A program made the position numbers and the translations under genes. A stretch of DNA of 64,000 nt, taken from the NCBI GenBank assembly GCA_003049485.1, contig PYST01000134.1, forward strand, positions 1 through 64,000. Reading direction: 5' to 3'. The stretch's first letter is position 1. Each line of letters starts with the position of its first letter. Below are positions 23,635 to 34,501 of this stretch, piece by piece. The stretch is from Ophioceras dolichostomum. Its lineage: Eukaryota > Ascomycota > Sordariomycetes > Magnaporthales > Ophioceraceae. Below the pieces are notes generated by a model, which ran no database searches, was not told the DNA's origin, and saw nothing but the letters and a program-made list of their open reading frames with translations.

Positions 23635-25944
23635 TTACGCCATCGACCCCCGCACCGGAATATTTTTCCTGTGTATCAGGGTCTTGTCTAGTGCTTTCTC
23701 CAGGACAGCCGTCCCGTGCCACCGCCGCCCCGGCGGTGCGTCCCGATCCCCTCCTGCGGGCGACGGCCGCTGGGCCTTCCGCGACTTGTGGACGAAGAAC
23801 CTCAGAACACCATACGCGACCAACGTCGCGGCTCCCGTGGCGAGCACGAAGATCCATATCTGGGAACTCGCGACTATCTGGTCCTGGCTGTATTGGAAGA
23901 AGTTCATTCCGAAGATGCTCTGGCGCAAACAAAGCGTTTTGGTCAGTCTCTTGCGTCCCTAGGTACCTCAGGTAGGTACCTGAGTGTGCGTGGCGGCCAG
24001 ATGTAGGACAAGGGGAAGAAATCGCTCGATGGAGACCTACCGAAATGAAGGAACCGGGTAGGAACAGCAGAGACGCGACCGAGACGAGCTGGTTCATTTC
24101 CTTTCCGTCCTTAAGTATGTTTTTGGCGGTCGTGTTGTCTTCGGCGGCCGAGAGGTTGAACGCCTAATCGGGGACACCGCAGTGGTCAGTGCTGCGGCCA
24201 GGAATCAAAGGGCTTGGGTAGGTGGAAGAGGACAATAGGGGAGGGAACGGGGAAGGAACGAGTAAAGGGGAAGAGATGAGAGGAAGGATGAGGAGGAGTG
24301 ACGAGCAGAAAGGAGAGTGCGACAAAGAATGATACGAGGGTAAAGTGGAAGGCATCGCAATAAACCAGTAGGATCTCGTTCCGCAGTCTTTTGTCGAATG
24401 CGTCCGCGCGAAGTTGCAAATTTTCCAAGAACTGAGCGTAGAACGCTAGGCCCGAATGGAACTCGGACGAGCTGCAGAGCTCTCCTTGGGAGCATAGCTG
24501 AACCTCGGCAGTGGTGCCCACGAGGTGCTTGTCGTGATGTGTGGCGATAGACTTGAGGGTCCGGGCCGTAACCTCGAGGGTTTCCGTCTCGTGGATGATG
24601 TGCCGGCTCAGCTCATGCATGCCGAGGTACCTGGCAGGCATCTCATCCACTGTATCTGGTATGCGATTCTGAGTAAACCGTTTAGTAGCTGGGCGTTTAT
24701 TATCGGAGGGGAGGACACGAGAGGAGGCACGGCAGAAGGGGAGCCACCATGGTCACCCCTTCCTACCCCGATGGCTCTACCTTTTCAATGTCACGAATGG
24801 GCTTCTGGAAGCCCCAAAGCGCGTCGTCAAATCTCTGTGCCAGCACGGGAACGACGACGGAGTAGACTCCCAGAGGACAGTCGCTCCAGGAGCCGGGACA
24901 GGAGGTTCGGAATGCTTGTCGTATCAATCCCATCACGATGGGAGAAAGATCGAAGCATAGCAGAATGTGCGATGATGACTCCCCGTCGCCCGACTTCCGC
25001 CACAGACTCGCAAAGCCCAGGTACTGCCAGTCATATTCGTACTTGTGCGTCTCTAGCCCGCGAATCTCCTTGATCAGGAAGCGTGCCGATGTAGCTGGGT
25101 CCCCAGAAATATCGCCCGTCCACGGCGCATAAGAAGGGTCAGTTAGGTAAATAGGGGGCTCTAGGGTAGGTAGGTAGCAAAGGGAAGAAACTGACCATGG
25201 CCTGTACCATCAGAAGAGCCCTGACCAGGGTTCTTTCCGTGATTAAAGAAACCGTTCGCCTCATACCCAGCCTTGCTCCAGAAGAAATTCGGGATGCCAA
25301 AAGCCGAAGATATTGGCTCCCTCAGCTCACTGTTTCTCTTCCCATCCGAGAAAGTTTTCACGTCGTCCAGGAAGACCACGCATATCCCAGGAGTCCCAGA
25401 GACCTGAAGTGGTATGTCATCGTCAGCCCTGCTATTGCCAAGCTCCTCCACTTCCCCCCACCACACCGCCCACTCACTCAGTAGGACCTGAAATGTATTT
25501 TATTATGCTGTATCTTGTATTGAACCCCGCAACGGGTACTGTTGGGTTGTGCTTAAGGTGAAGCCCTATGGATGCCTGTGCTGCTGTGGAAAATACAGCA
25601 CGAATTGCGATTTGGTTTTATATATTGCGGGCCCTGCTCTTCTCCATCACAACTGCTTGTTCAACTGCAGAAGAACTTGTTTTTGGGGAACTCTTTTGGA
25701 CTCATTTGGTCGCTTACTGCTTTCTCGGTGAGTTGAGTGATGCTGATGGGTTCTTCGTCGCCCCAGACGCTATAGAGAATAGGAATGAAGCCGGCGTTAG
25801 TCGCCCCTTGCTCCTGACAGAATATGTCGCGTTGGGATGAAGTTCAAGTTACCTGTCAGCCCAGCAAAAAGCAGAACCCACAGTCTGATCAGTCGATGGG
25901 GTCCCTGTGCTACTGGAGCTGTCGCTAGCAACGGCCGTGGACAT
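23635..25944 (-). CDS. CorA-like Mg2+ transporter family protein (7 exons)
   Basis: Fungal CorA-like membrane protein, about 476 residues. Exons: 25944-25853, 25769-25718, 25403-25208, 25160-24781, 24668-24366, 24163-24041, 23919-23635. Exon 1 starts MSTAVASDSSSSTGTP. The soluble part has the DDV-x-TF strand, a GYEANGFF segment and a long helical region ending RLRNEILLAFNLSAAED, where the LL|AF join is a splice. TM1 is about 369-387 and ends in GMN (Gly386-Asn388, GMNFF), the CorA signature; TM2 is IWIFVLATGAATLVAYGV (403-420). The short basic tail is cytosolic. Intron 3 is only 47 nt (25207-25161); intron 2 is 314 nt and might hide another exon. Many fungal members of this family have not been shown to carry Mg2+, so the transport role is from family only. 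Confidence 0.8.
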
Positions 25945-27049
25945 CTTCGCTTCACGTCCCAGCTGGGCATGGGTGCGATCATGTAAAATAGGCTGTGTGT
26001 TGGCTTGGCTCAACTGTCGGGGCTCTGCTTTCGCTCAATGTCGTCGACTATAGCAAGGGCCAAGCGGCAGTGAAAGGGTAAGAAGAATCGTCCTGCGCAG
26101 CCCTGGGGCGGACGGGGTGGGTAGGCTTCTCTTTGTAGAGACGGAGGAGCAGTGGTCTAGGCAAGGCTGCGCCGCGAACTGGGCTGCCTTACCTGTGTAA
26201 CACACCCGTCTTCCCCTTCCGGCAATCGGTGGGGACGTTGCAGTAATTCTCGCCCAGCTGCCTAATGATACCAACCAATGCATCCAGACAGTCTCCCAAC
26301 AAAGATACCGCCTAAGCGCTGCATTGGTCCCCTCTCCAGGTCGCCAAATTGGTCCGGCGTTTAGCGTTCGTTTTCTCGCCCCCAATGTTGGGAAGACGGG
26401 GTAATCAGGCCGCATTTTCGCCTAGTCGCTAGTAACCGTTTCTGTCCTTCATTCCGAATATTCAACACAGAGGCGAGTGTACGGGCATGACCCAGTGCGC
26501 GAGCGAAAAGTCCCATGTGAGCGGTGTTAGGGTGTGACATATCATCAGACGCATGTCGGTACCTACCAGGTATGTAGCAGCGTACTGTCCCATGGCTTCA
26601 TCCGGGCAGTTAGGTACTGCGATCACAGCGCGGCTTCTGGAGAGGAGGCGCAGCACAGGAAGCTTTGAGGTGGCGTCAGTCGCATGGGTATGCGGTTTGA
26701 AGGGAAAGGATGCGGCCCATGGGCCCTTGGTTGATACTAGCTAACTACCTAGGTAGGTACCTAGGTAGTCACAAAAGTGGCAATAAAGCACGTCGAAAGC
26801 TTATGTGTCCTGCGTACTCTTAGGAAACGTTCTAAGGATGGAGATGCCTCTGGAGACATCATCCGGAAATCTGCCGCAGAAAAAGGAAGGAAGGAAGAAA
26901 AAGAAAAAGAAAAAAAAACCGGTGAAAAGGGATACTTTAAGGATGTGGTATGCTGGCCCGGATTCAGGCCGTTCTCCCGTTCACAAATGATACAGCGGTG
27001 TCAGCACGGCAGCAGACCCAAGGCGTGCATGCAGATATTGAACACGCCT
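25945..27049. other. gene-free stretch
   Basis: Separates the CorA-like and PQ-loop genes (both minus). Contains a near-perfect GGTA/TACC palindrome at 26744-26769 and a purine-rich A/G tract at about 26880-26930. No gene seen. Confidence 0.5.
26744..26769. repeat. GGTA/TACC palindromic element
   Basis: Near-perfect palindrome built from CCTAGGTA and GGTACC units. Best example of a type also present at 6526-6541, 23958-23983, 32937-32960, 37690-37709, 48230-48263, 49837-49887, 55123-55149, 56375-56398, 57379-57400 and 63014-63043. Confidence 0.85.
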
Positions 27050-28239
27050 TCAGGTACATATTCTCGTCGTAGTTCGGGTTTGACGGCCACTCCGGTGCCC
27101 AGCAAGCTCCTGCCCATTCCGTTGGAATCTGGCCCGCATGCGCACGCCAGGCCACCCTAGTTCCCCCGTTACTTCACATGACGCGGTCCGAAATACTGAA
27201 GTTGAGGAGGGCAAATCGTGGAGCATCACTTCGCCTTGCGCCCTCTCCCCTCCACTGCCAGCCGAGCCCGACTCCATCTCCACCTCTTCCACGGCGGCCA
27301 CCCCCGGTCTGGCGCCCGATTTCTTCCTCAGCCACGGCATCAAGTTGAAGTATCCTCCACAGGCGAACACTCCCAGCCAGAGGACGAGCTCCGTGCCGTA
27401 GACGGCTATTCCCAGCGCGTCGAGCGTCGGCTGGAAAACCACAGATACGAGCGAGAACACATCGCCAGCGGCGTCGATCCCTACAAAGAGAAACGAGATG
27501 CCCCGCACGGATCGGTGGATGTAGATATCCCAGTAATGACGCAGCACGCCAGCGGCCAGCAGCGCCGCGGAGAGCACCGCCATTAGAATGTTCGGCCAGG
27601 TCAGGTGCGACTGCTTCGCTGCGCGGAGGGCAAATATTAGCGCGACCTGGACGCCCGCCATCAGAGCGGCGATGGGGAGCGCCACGACGAGACAGCGGAG
27701 GGCGGCCCATTTCTGTGAAATATGTTATGCTTCCATGGTCAGCTCGTTCACGCTTCGTTCCCTGCTATCCCGGGAGGGAGCCAACAGTGCTGCCGTCTCA
27801 CCCTCTCATAGTAACAGCACTGCGTCCAAGTGATTAGGCTGAGCAGCGTGAGTATTTGCGGCTGGATCCGCAAGGCGATGTTGAAGTCTTCGGTGATGTT
27901 GTAGACTCCCAGGGGTACTCCCGCCCAGGCCCACAACATCATCATCGACGGCTGCAGCCCCGTGGTGTCGTGTCGCCGGTAGTTGATGATGATTTGAGGG
28001 ATGAGCTAGAAGGATCGTTCAGCGCGTTTTGCAAGTGAAATTTCGGACAGCGACGCGCTACGGCACGCATTATCACGCATCATCTCGAGAAGGCGAGCCA
28101 TACCTGTACCGACCAGCATACCTGCACGTGGCTTCGCGGTCAGCGTGAATTATTCAAGAGGGGCAATCATGGACCGGACTCAAGGGAAACTCACGGCTCC
28201 GATGGTCCCTAAGACGTTTGCAGCGATTGGGTTGTCCAT
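27050..28239 (-). CDS. PQ-loop repeat membrane protein (4 exons, 18-nt microexon)
   Basis: PQ-loop family protein (related by fold to cystinosin and SWEET-type carriers), about 309 residues and about seven hydrophobic spans. Exons: 28239-28195 (MDNPIAANVLGTIGA), 28121-28104 (18 nt, VCWSVQ), 28005-27802, 27712-27050. The splice of the microexon to exon 3 gives WSVQLIPQIIINYRRHDTTG, a clear first PQ-loop. The second repeat is around RGISFLFVGIDAAGDVFSL in exon 4 and lacks the literal PQ pair. The last 90 residues are a hydrophilic tail. All four exons join in phase 0, and donors are GTGAGT, GTATGG and GTGAGA. Divergent from the cleavage oxygenase at 29068. Substrate unknown. Confidence 0.83.
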
Positions 28240-28910
28240 GTTCGTTACGAGCGATCATTGAGAACGACGCAGAAGTCACGATTTCAAAATTGCCTCGTCT
28301 CTCAAGGATCCATTCCTGACTCCTTTCTGGCAGCACTGAGCTGCCAGCTGCCCAGGCCGACCTCGGCGACGAGCATTCTGTCGTTTTGCGCATGTTCCTG
28401 GCACTGTGGGGAGCTAACCTAGCTCTACTTGGACGATGTTTCAGGGGCTTTTCAGCGGACTGCCTCTCCATTCCACCGCTGATTCTCGACAACCATCAAT
28501 TCAAGTTAAACTTTTCTTGCAATGAATTCCATTGATGGCAAACCATCGAGATACATCTTCAACACCCGACCTACTCTCATCCAACTCCCTTCCTCTCCAG
28601 CCCATCATGCGATCTTCTCACCATCGCCTCTCCAGGGGAGAAAGCTACCCCACACCCCTCTTTCCCGCATCGTCCCATGTCATCAATATCGGTGGTAATA
28701 CGCCGATTCGATCCCCCAGCTTTTTGGGGGAGGGCGGCGACTCGGCAGCACCAGCCGCCGTATCTGCCGTGGTGTGGAAGTGGCAGGCGGACCAGAAACA
28801 GACCACCAAGGTCGGGAGTGCACTATGATGTCAAAAAATCGTAGATGCTTGCGCGTCGGCTGCAAAGGGCGTCCTCGAGACATGCCTAGATCATCAACAA
28901 CCTCGTGAAG

Positions 28911-28917
28911 TATAAAA
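28911..28917 (+). promoter_or_regulatory. TATA box of the cleavage oxygenase gene
   Basis: TATAAAA on the plus strand, 151 bp before the ATG at 29068 and directly before the inverted repeat. Confidence 0.65.
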
Positions 28918-28918
28918 C

Positions 28919-28955
28919 ACACACGAGTCGACGATTGATCGGGCGACTCGTGTGT
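28919..28955. repeat. perfect 12-bp inverted repeat at the oxygenase promoter/leader
   Basis: Left arm ACACACGAGTCG at 28919-28930 and its exact reverse complement at 28944-28955, spacer 13 nt. It lies just after the TATA box. It could be a binding site for a dimeric regulator, or, if transcribed, a hairpin in the 5-prime leader about 110 nt before the start codon. Confidence 0.85.
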
Positions 28956-29067
28956 CTGCATCGAGGTGCAACGAAGCAGATAGTATATCTCGACTTACAC
29001 AGCTAGCGCTGCCGAGAAAGTCTTGAGAAGCTGAGGTCTTCCAGGAAGGAAAGTCTCCAAACACGAC

Positions 29068-30840
29068 ATGGCGCACGCATTTTCGCTCTTCCCAAACGCG
29101 GGATCCGGCTACGTCAAAGGTGTGAAGGATGACGGCCAGGTCAAGTACCCGAACACGAGCTACTTCAAGGGGCCCCTGAAGCCCAACCGGGTAGAGGGCG
29201 ACGTGTACGAGCTGGAGACCAGCGGCGAGATCCCACGGGACATCAACGGCACCTTCTTCCGGGTGCAGCCGGACCCCCGCTTCCCGCCCATGTTCGAGGA
29301 GGACGTCCACTTCAGCGGCGACGGCAGCGTGAGCGCGTTCCGGTTCCAGGACGGCCACGTCGACTGGAAGCAGCGCTACGTCCGGACGGACCGGTTCCTG
29401 GCGGAGACGCGGAGCCGCAGGGCGCTGTTCGGCCGGTACCGCAACCCGTTCACGGACAGCGAGATGGTGAAGGGGGTGATCCGCACCGTGTCGAACACGA
29501 ACGTAATCTTCTGGAGGGGTGTGCTGCTCGCCACCAAGGAGGACGGCCCCCCTTTTGCCATGGACCCGGCCACGCTCGAGACAATCGGGCGCTACGACTT
29601 CGACGGGCAGGTCGGCGCGCCGACGTTCACGGCGCACCCCAAGTTCGACCCGGACACGGGTGAGATGGTGGCGTTTGCGTATGCAGCGGGCGGTGACGGC
29701 CACGATGCCAGCTGCGATATCGTGGCGTGGACGTTTGACCCGGAGACAGGGGTGAAGATGCGGGAGAAGTGGTACAAGTCGCCGTTCTGCGGCATGATAC
29801 ACGATGCGGCCCTGACGGAAAACTATCTCATCTTGCCCCTGACGCCGCTGAAGGCGAGCCTTGAGCGGATGAAGCGCGGAGGGGACCACTGGGCGTGGGA
29901 CCCAAATGAAGATCAGTGGTATGGCATCGTGCCTCGGAAGGGGGACAAGGACATTGTATGGCTCAGAGCGGACAACGGTACGGTCTCTATCTCAGGCATT
30001 CGCTCGCTTGCTCAGTACAATTATCACTGACTTTCCTTTTCCAATTCATCAGCATTTCACGGCCACGTAGCCGGGGCCTACGAGAACGAAGACGGCCACA
30101 TAGTCTGCGACCTGACCGTCGCAGACGGCAACGTATTCTTCTGGTGGCCGCCCGAGGGCTCCCCTCCCTCATCCAACGTGCGCCAGAAGCTCATCTCAGA
30201 CACGGTGCGGTGGGTGTTCGACCCGACCAGCCCCTCCGGCACGCGCATCACCCCCGCACGGTTCTACGGCACGAACGGCGAGTTTTCGCGCATCGACGAC
30301 CGCTTCGTGACCAAGAAGTACCGCCACTTCTGGCAGCTGCAGATCGACCCCTCTCGGCCCTACGACTTCGCGCGATGCGGCCCTCCCGCCGGCGGACTCT
30401 TCAACGTCATCGGCCACTACGACTGGGACGACATGACTACTCCTGGAGGGTTCAAGGACGAGTTCTGGGCGGGCCCCACGACGACGTTCCAGGAGCCCGT
30501 GTTCGTCCCCAAAAGCGCCGACGCGAAGGAAGGGGAGGGGTACCTGATGGCGCTGCTCAACCACCTAGACATTCTGCGCAACGACATCCTCATCTTCGAC
30601 GCGCTGAACGTCGCCAAGGGACCCGTCGGCGCGTGCCACCTGCCGCTGCACATCCGCATCGGGCTGCACGGCAACTTCGTCGAGCAGCGCGAGATGGACG
30701 AGTGGGAGGCGCGGCGCAGAGAGGGCAGGGACGTGGGGCCTGTGAGGCCGGCGAGGCAGCCCCTTGCTTGGCAGGTCGCACAGCAACAACGGCAGGGGCA
30801 GAGTACTGGCAGCGGCGGCAACACTAATGGTAGGCTCTGA
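29068..30840 (+). CDS. carotenoid/lignostilbene-type cleavage oxygenase
   Basis: Non-heme Fe(II) dioxygenase that splits a conjugated C=C bond into two aldehydes. Exons 29068-29977 and 30053-30840, about 565 residues, no signal peptide or membrane span. The four iron-binding histidines of the beta-propeller are assignable as His190 (TFTAHPKFD), His245 (GMIHDAALTENY), His308 (HGHVAGAYE, with the following Glu314 that usually contacts the third His) and His509 (GLHGNFV). N-terminal GTFFRVQPDPRFPPMF and HFSGDGSVSAFRF are typical of the lignostilbene/fungal CAO-1 side of the family rather than retinal-forming CarX. Known CAO-1 enzymes cleave resveratrol-like stilbenes. The intron (29978-30052) has donor GTACGG and acceptor CAG and rebuilds ADNAFHGHVAG. 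Neighbouring aldehyde and benzoate enzymes support a stilbene-like substrate (inference). Confidence 0.9.
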
Positions 30841-31727
30841 AAGAAACGAACGGAGGCACGGAGGTCTTCCTCGCCGGTTTAGTTGCAGGCGCGGATGCAG
30901 GTGCCGTCGAGTGTGGTGAGGCTGACGTATTGTGGGTGAACTGCCGTGTTAGGCTGAATCGTGGAGGAAACATACGCGGCGGGCGCCCTCTGGAGGAGGG
31001 GAATATCAGAAAGGCAAAATGAAATGTGCCGGGAGGGACACGACACCGACTTCCGGGCCTATGGTTTTCATTCCAGCTTTCGTGCTATTCTTTGAACGTA
31101 TGTTTTATTTTCTCAAAATGTTCCCGAAGCAGCATACCTAGCGAAACATAGCACGGAGCTGTATGTGAAGGCACATTCCACTATCCACTACTATACTTCA
31201 TGCTGAATACATCATGTTTCCTCTATACATCTTTCTCGCCGACTGCGGGGATTGTTTCTGTCGACTTCATTCGCCAACCATACATTTTTCCTCGCCTCAT
31301 CTCGACCGCCTCTATTAGGCACAGCGTTTGTTGTTGCACTCAAAGGACCCCTCACAATCTCTACGCTCGGTACCATTAACCCGAGAAAACAACGTCGCGT
31401 GCAAGACAGAAGGCTAGCCACCCAGCTGGCGTCTTGACCCCAGCCGCGCGTTTTCGTCTCACAACCCAGATCTGCCAGGTACATTCGGAACGATCGCGTG
31501 CTCTGTGCTGTAGGTATAAGTAACAGTAGTCCTAGTGTTGTGTGATCGCCGACTTACACCAGTCTGGACCAGGGAATAATAAGGGAGAGACAGGCAGGCG
31601 AGATTCTGGTCACCCATTTGAAGAAGGAAGAAGCTCGTCACATCACACGACGCGGCCCGGCCTAGCCTAGCTTAGCTTTCCCGCCCGCAGTCCGTCCGTC
31701 CGTCCGTCTATACGTCAGCTGCCCTCC
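30841..31727. other. gene-free stretch
   Basis: Between the cleavage oxygenase and the SnoaL-like gene, both plus. A short GTCC tandem run occurs at about 31690-31709 just before the SnoaL-like start codon. No gene seen. Confidence 0.5.
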
Positions 31728-32873
31728 ATGGCCGCAGACGATGTCGCGCAGCTGAAGCAGACGGTTGAGGCTCTTCAGAAGGAGGTTACCCGATTGAGCG
31801 GTACGTTTTCTCGATAGAACATTGGACCTTCCGCCCGCCAGTGCGGCGCCATCCCCATTATTTACTTTTTTGACGGGTTGCCACCAACCTACTGATGTTG
31901 ACAATCATGAGTGGTGCGGCTGATGAATGGACCTTATATGTGTCCAGACCAGGAGGAGATCCGCAAGCTCCAGTACAAGTATGGCTACTATTTGGACAAG
32001 TGCCTTTACGAAGAGGTAGGTGGTAGCTCTTCCGGGACAGGCCCATCCCGGCACCACCGACGGCATGCCACCGCCGGCATCTCCCAGGGAAAAAAAACAA
32101 CGCCCCTCTTCAACCTGCCTCGACCGACCAACCAACATCAAGACAAGAGAGCAAGCAACAAAACCTAAAAATTCCACGCTACCTCAACTAACCTGGCATA
32201 TCCCTACCCACCTATCCACCCGCAGGTCGTAAACCTCTACTCCGACTCCCCCTCCACCTACGTCCAGTTCCTCGGCGGGCGCTACCGCGGCAAGTCCGGC
32301 GTCCGGCGCCTCTACGTCGGGCGCTTCGCGCGCTTCTTCGTGGCAGGCCGCAACGGGCCCGTCCACGGCTTCCTGCTGGACCACCCCCAGCTTCAGGGCA
32401 TAGTGGACGTCGACTACTCCACCAGCCCCCCCACGGCGAAGGCCCGATTCCGGTCCCTGATGCAGGCGGGCGTGCACATCTCGCAGGCGGCCACTCACCC
32501 GCGCGGCTTCACGCAGTGGTGGGAGGGCGGCATCTACGAGAACGAGTACATCAAGGACACGAGCGACGGCTCGTGGCGGATCTGGCACCTGAGGTACTTC
32601 CCGTTCTGGCACGCCGACTTCGAGCACGGGTGGGGGTACAAGGTCGCGGGCTTCGTGCCCTTCCCGACGAAGACGTTTGGGGAGGGGGACGAGGTCGGTC
32701 CGGACGAGCTGGTGGCCGAGGAGCAGCGGATGCTGTGGCCGGATACGAGGGTCGTGCCGTTCCATTATGCGCATCCTGTTACGGGGGAGGAGGTCAAGAA
32801 GGAGGATCTGCAGGCGCCGGTTTATGGGACGAAGGCTGAGGGGGCGAAGCCTGCTTTGAAGCTTGAGGGGTAG
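31728..32873 (+). CDS. SnoaL-like domain protein (3 exons)
   Basis: NTF2-fold protein of the SnoaL-like type, about 262 residues. Exons 31728-31800, 31948-32015, 32226-32873. Exon 1 codes for a short coiled coil (LKQTVEALQKEVTRLS); the fold begins at IRKLQYKYGYYLDKCLYEEVVNLYSD across the second splice, the usual first helix of SnoaL-like dehydratases and cyclases. Trp/His-rich strands follow (GFTQWWEGGIYENEY, GSWRIWHLRYFPFWHADFEHGW). Introns have donors GTACGT and GTAGGT and CAG acceptors. Family members act as dehydratases, cyclases or small-molecule binders; which applies here cannot be read from sequence. Ends 383 bp from the convergent decarboxylase gene, between two aromatic-metabolism genes. 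Confidence 0.82.
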
Positions 32874-33256
32874 GTAGGTGGGATCGGGGAGGGACGATGA
32901 GGGAGGATGAGGAATCGAGGAACGAGACTGGGTTATGTAGGTAGGTAGGTAGATACCTAGCTTTCGGATGAGGGACAGGTTTTGTGCTGTTTTTTTTTTT
33001 TTGTCTTTCATGTTATTGGCCTTGTGGTTCGCTGCTCTTGATAGTGTTTTGTTTTTCGGCTGTAGCTTTTGGATATTCCCACCAGACTCAAGATACGAAT
33101 TGCTTTGATTCCATACTTTGCTTTGACAAGGTCTTACATAGGAAGAAAATTGCGCCCATAAAGAGCGTTGTGGCCATGCACACCTTTGCATTTGCCAATA
33201 TCCCCATGCTGAGTTGCATAAAACATCCATCAAGGTAGCCACCTAGAGGCACATGA
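32874..33256. other. short convergent intergenic stretch
   Basis: Joins the 3-prime ends of the SnoaL-like and decarboxylase genes. Holds GTAGG tandem units at about 32937-32960 and a T-run at about 32989-33002. Confidence 0.6.
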
Positions 33257-34501
33257 TTACAGCTCCAGAGGAAGTTTGAACAGCTTGATGGCGTTCGTCC
33301 TCGCAACAGCCTCCTTCTGGTCTGCCGGCAGATCGATCTCCTTCCACCAGTCCTGAGCCTCTTTGATCTTGTCGTATGGGTAGTCTGGGTGTTTGCCAAG
33401 CGTTAATAATCTGTGGGTTCGTAGGTGGTCATTCTCAGGGGCCGCTGGAGGGTGGAAAGGTCCGATCTTACCGATCGCGAACATGCACCTCTCCAGCCCA
33501 ATCTCTTTAATACAGAACTTCAGCCCCGTGGTCGAGTAGTCTCCAGAAGTAGTGATAGAGACGTTCTTCTTGAAGTAGTACAGGTAGTCCTCCTTGGAGG
33601 GACGAGTGGCCTTCTTCACCGGCTGGTTGTACCAGTGCGTGCACCTCCAGAGGTTGAACGGGATGCTGTCAGCGACGAATCTATCACGTTAGCGCCTGAT
33701 ATCCAGAGGCCATCCAGATGTGGGTGATGTGGTGATGATGGGAGTTGATCTAATCGAAATGCCCCCCAAAACTTGCCCTTCTCCTAGATGCCCCGCCACG
33801 AGCTGCACGCCCGGGAACAGGTCCAGCATCCCACTAGACAGCAGCGCGTACAGATGAAAGCTCAGGTCGAGATGGAACTGCACCCCCGCGCCTAGCAGAT
33901 GCGTCCTCCCCGCGTACTTCCCGCCCGTCTCACGGTCGAGGTTCGCCGCGGTCCGGTACCGGGGATGCATGTAAACCGGCACGTCGAGGGCCTCGACCTC
34001 GCGCCAGAACACGTGGTACTCCGGCCCGTCATAGTACACCCTGCCTTCCTCCTCCTCCTCCCTCCCGTTTTTACCTCCCACGACGGTCTGGTAGTCGTTG
34101 ACGATCGCGCCTTTGCACCCCAGCTCCGTCACGGCCCTCCGCAGCTCCGCCGCCGCGCCCGCGGCGTCGTGCATCGACACGGACGCCAGGGCGCCGAACC
34201 GCGCCGGGTTGCGCGCCACCTCGGCCGACAGCCAGTTGTTGGCCTCGGAGGCGATCCGGGCCGCGGCCACGGGGTCCGGCTCGCCTTGCGGGCCGGGAGA
34301 GGTGAGCGACAGGAGCATGTACTCGACGCCTTCGGCGTCCATCTGCTCCAGGCGGGAGCCGTGGATGTCCTGCAGCTTTGCGGTCAGGGGGTGCTTGCCG
34401 AACTCGGTGCCTGGGGCGAAGAGCGCGGCGTCCTTGGCCTGCCAGGCGACGCCGGCTGGGTCGAGGACTGCCTCCTCGAGTGCGATAGTACCCCTGGGCA
34501 T
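33257..34501 (-). CDS. amidohydrolase, 2,3-dihydroxybenzoate decarboxylase type
   Basis: Metal-dependent, non-oxidative decarboxylase of hydroxybenzoates (ACMSD/amidohydrolase-2 family); the fungal enzyme turns 2,3-dihydroxybenzoate into catechol. Exons 34501-33777, 33665-33472, 33384-33257; about 348 residues, close to the known length. Metal ligands expected from the family are present: Glu9 in TIALEEA, His179 in YMHPRYR and Asp307 in AIDYPYD; IALEEA rather than E-x-H favours the 2,3-dihydroxybenzoate type over gamma-resorcylate enzymes. Start chosen at 34501 because family members begin just before IALEE; an upstream in-frame ATG at 34582 is less likely. Intron 1 (33776-33666) uses a GC donor (GCAAGT) and rebuilds GHLGEGIPFNLW. 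An acidic Glu run (EEEEEG) is inserted in the middle. Confidence 0.86.

Larger units (their letters stand above)
28240..29067. promoter_or_regulatory. divergent intergenic promoter region
   Basis: Shared upstream region of the PQ-loop gene (minus) and the cleavage oxygenase (plus). The oxygenase side has a TATA box and an inverted repeat, listed separately. No further gene is seen. Confidence 0.5.
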
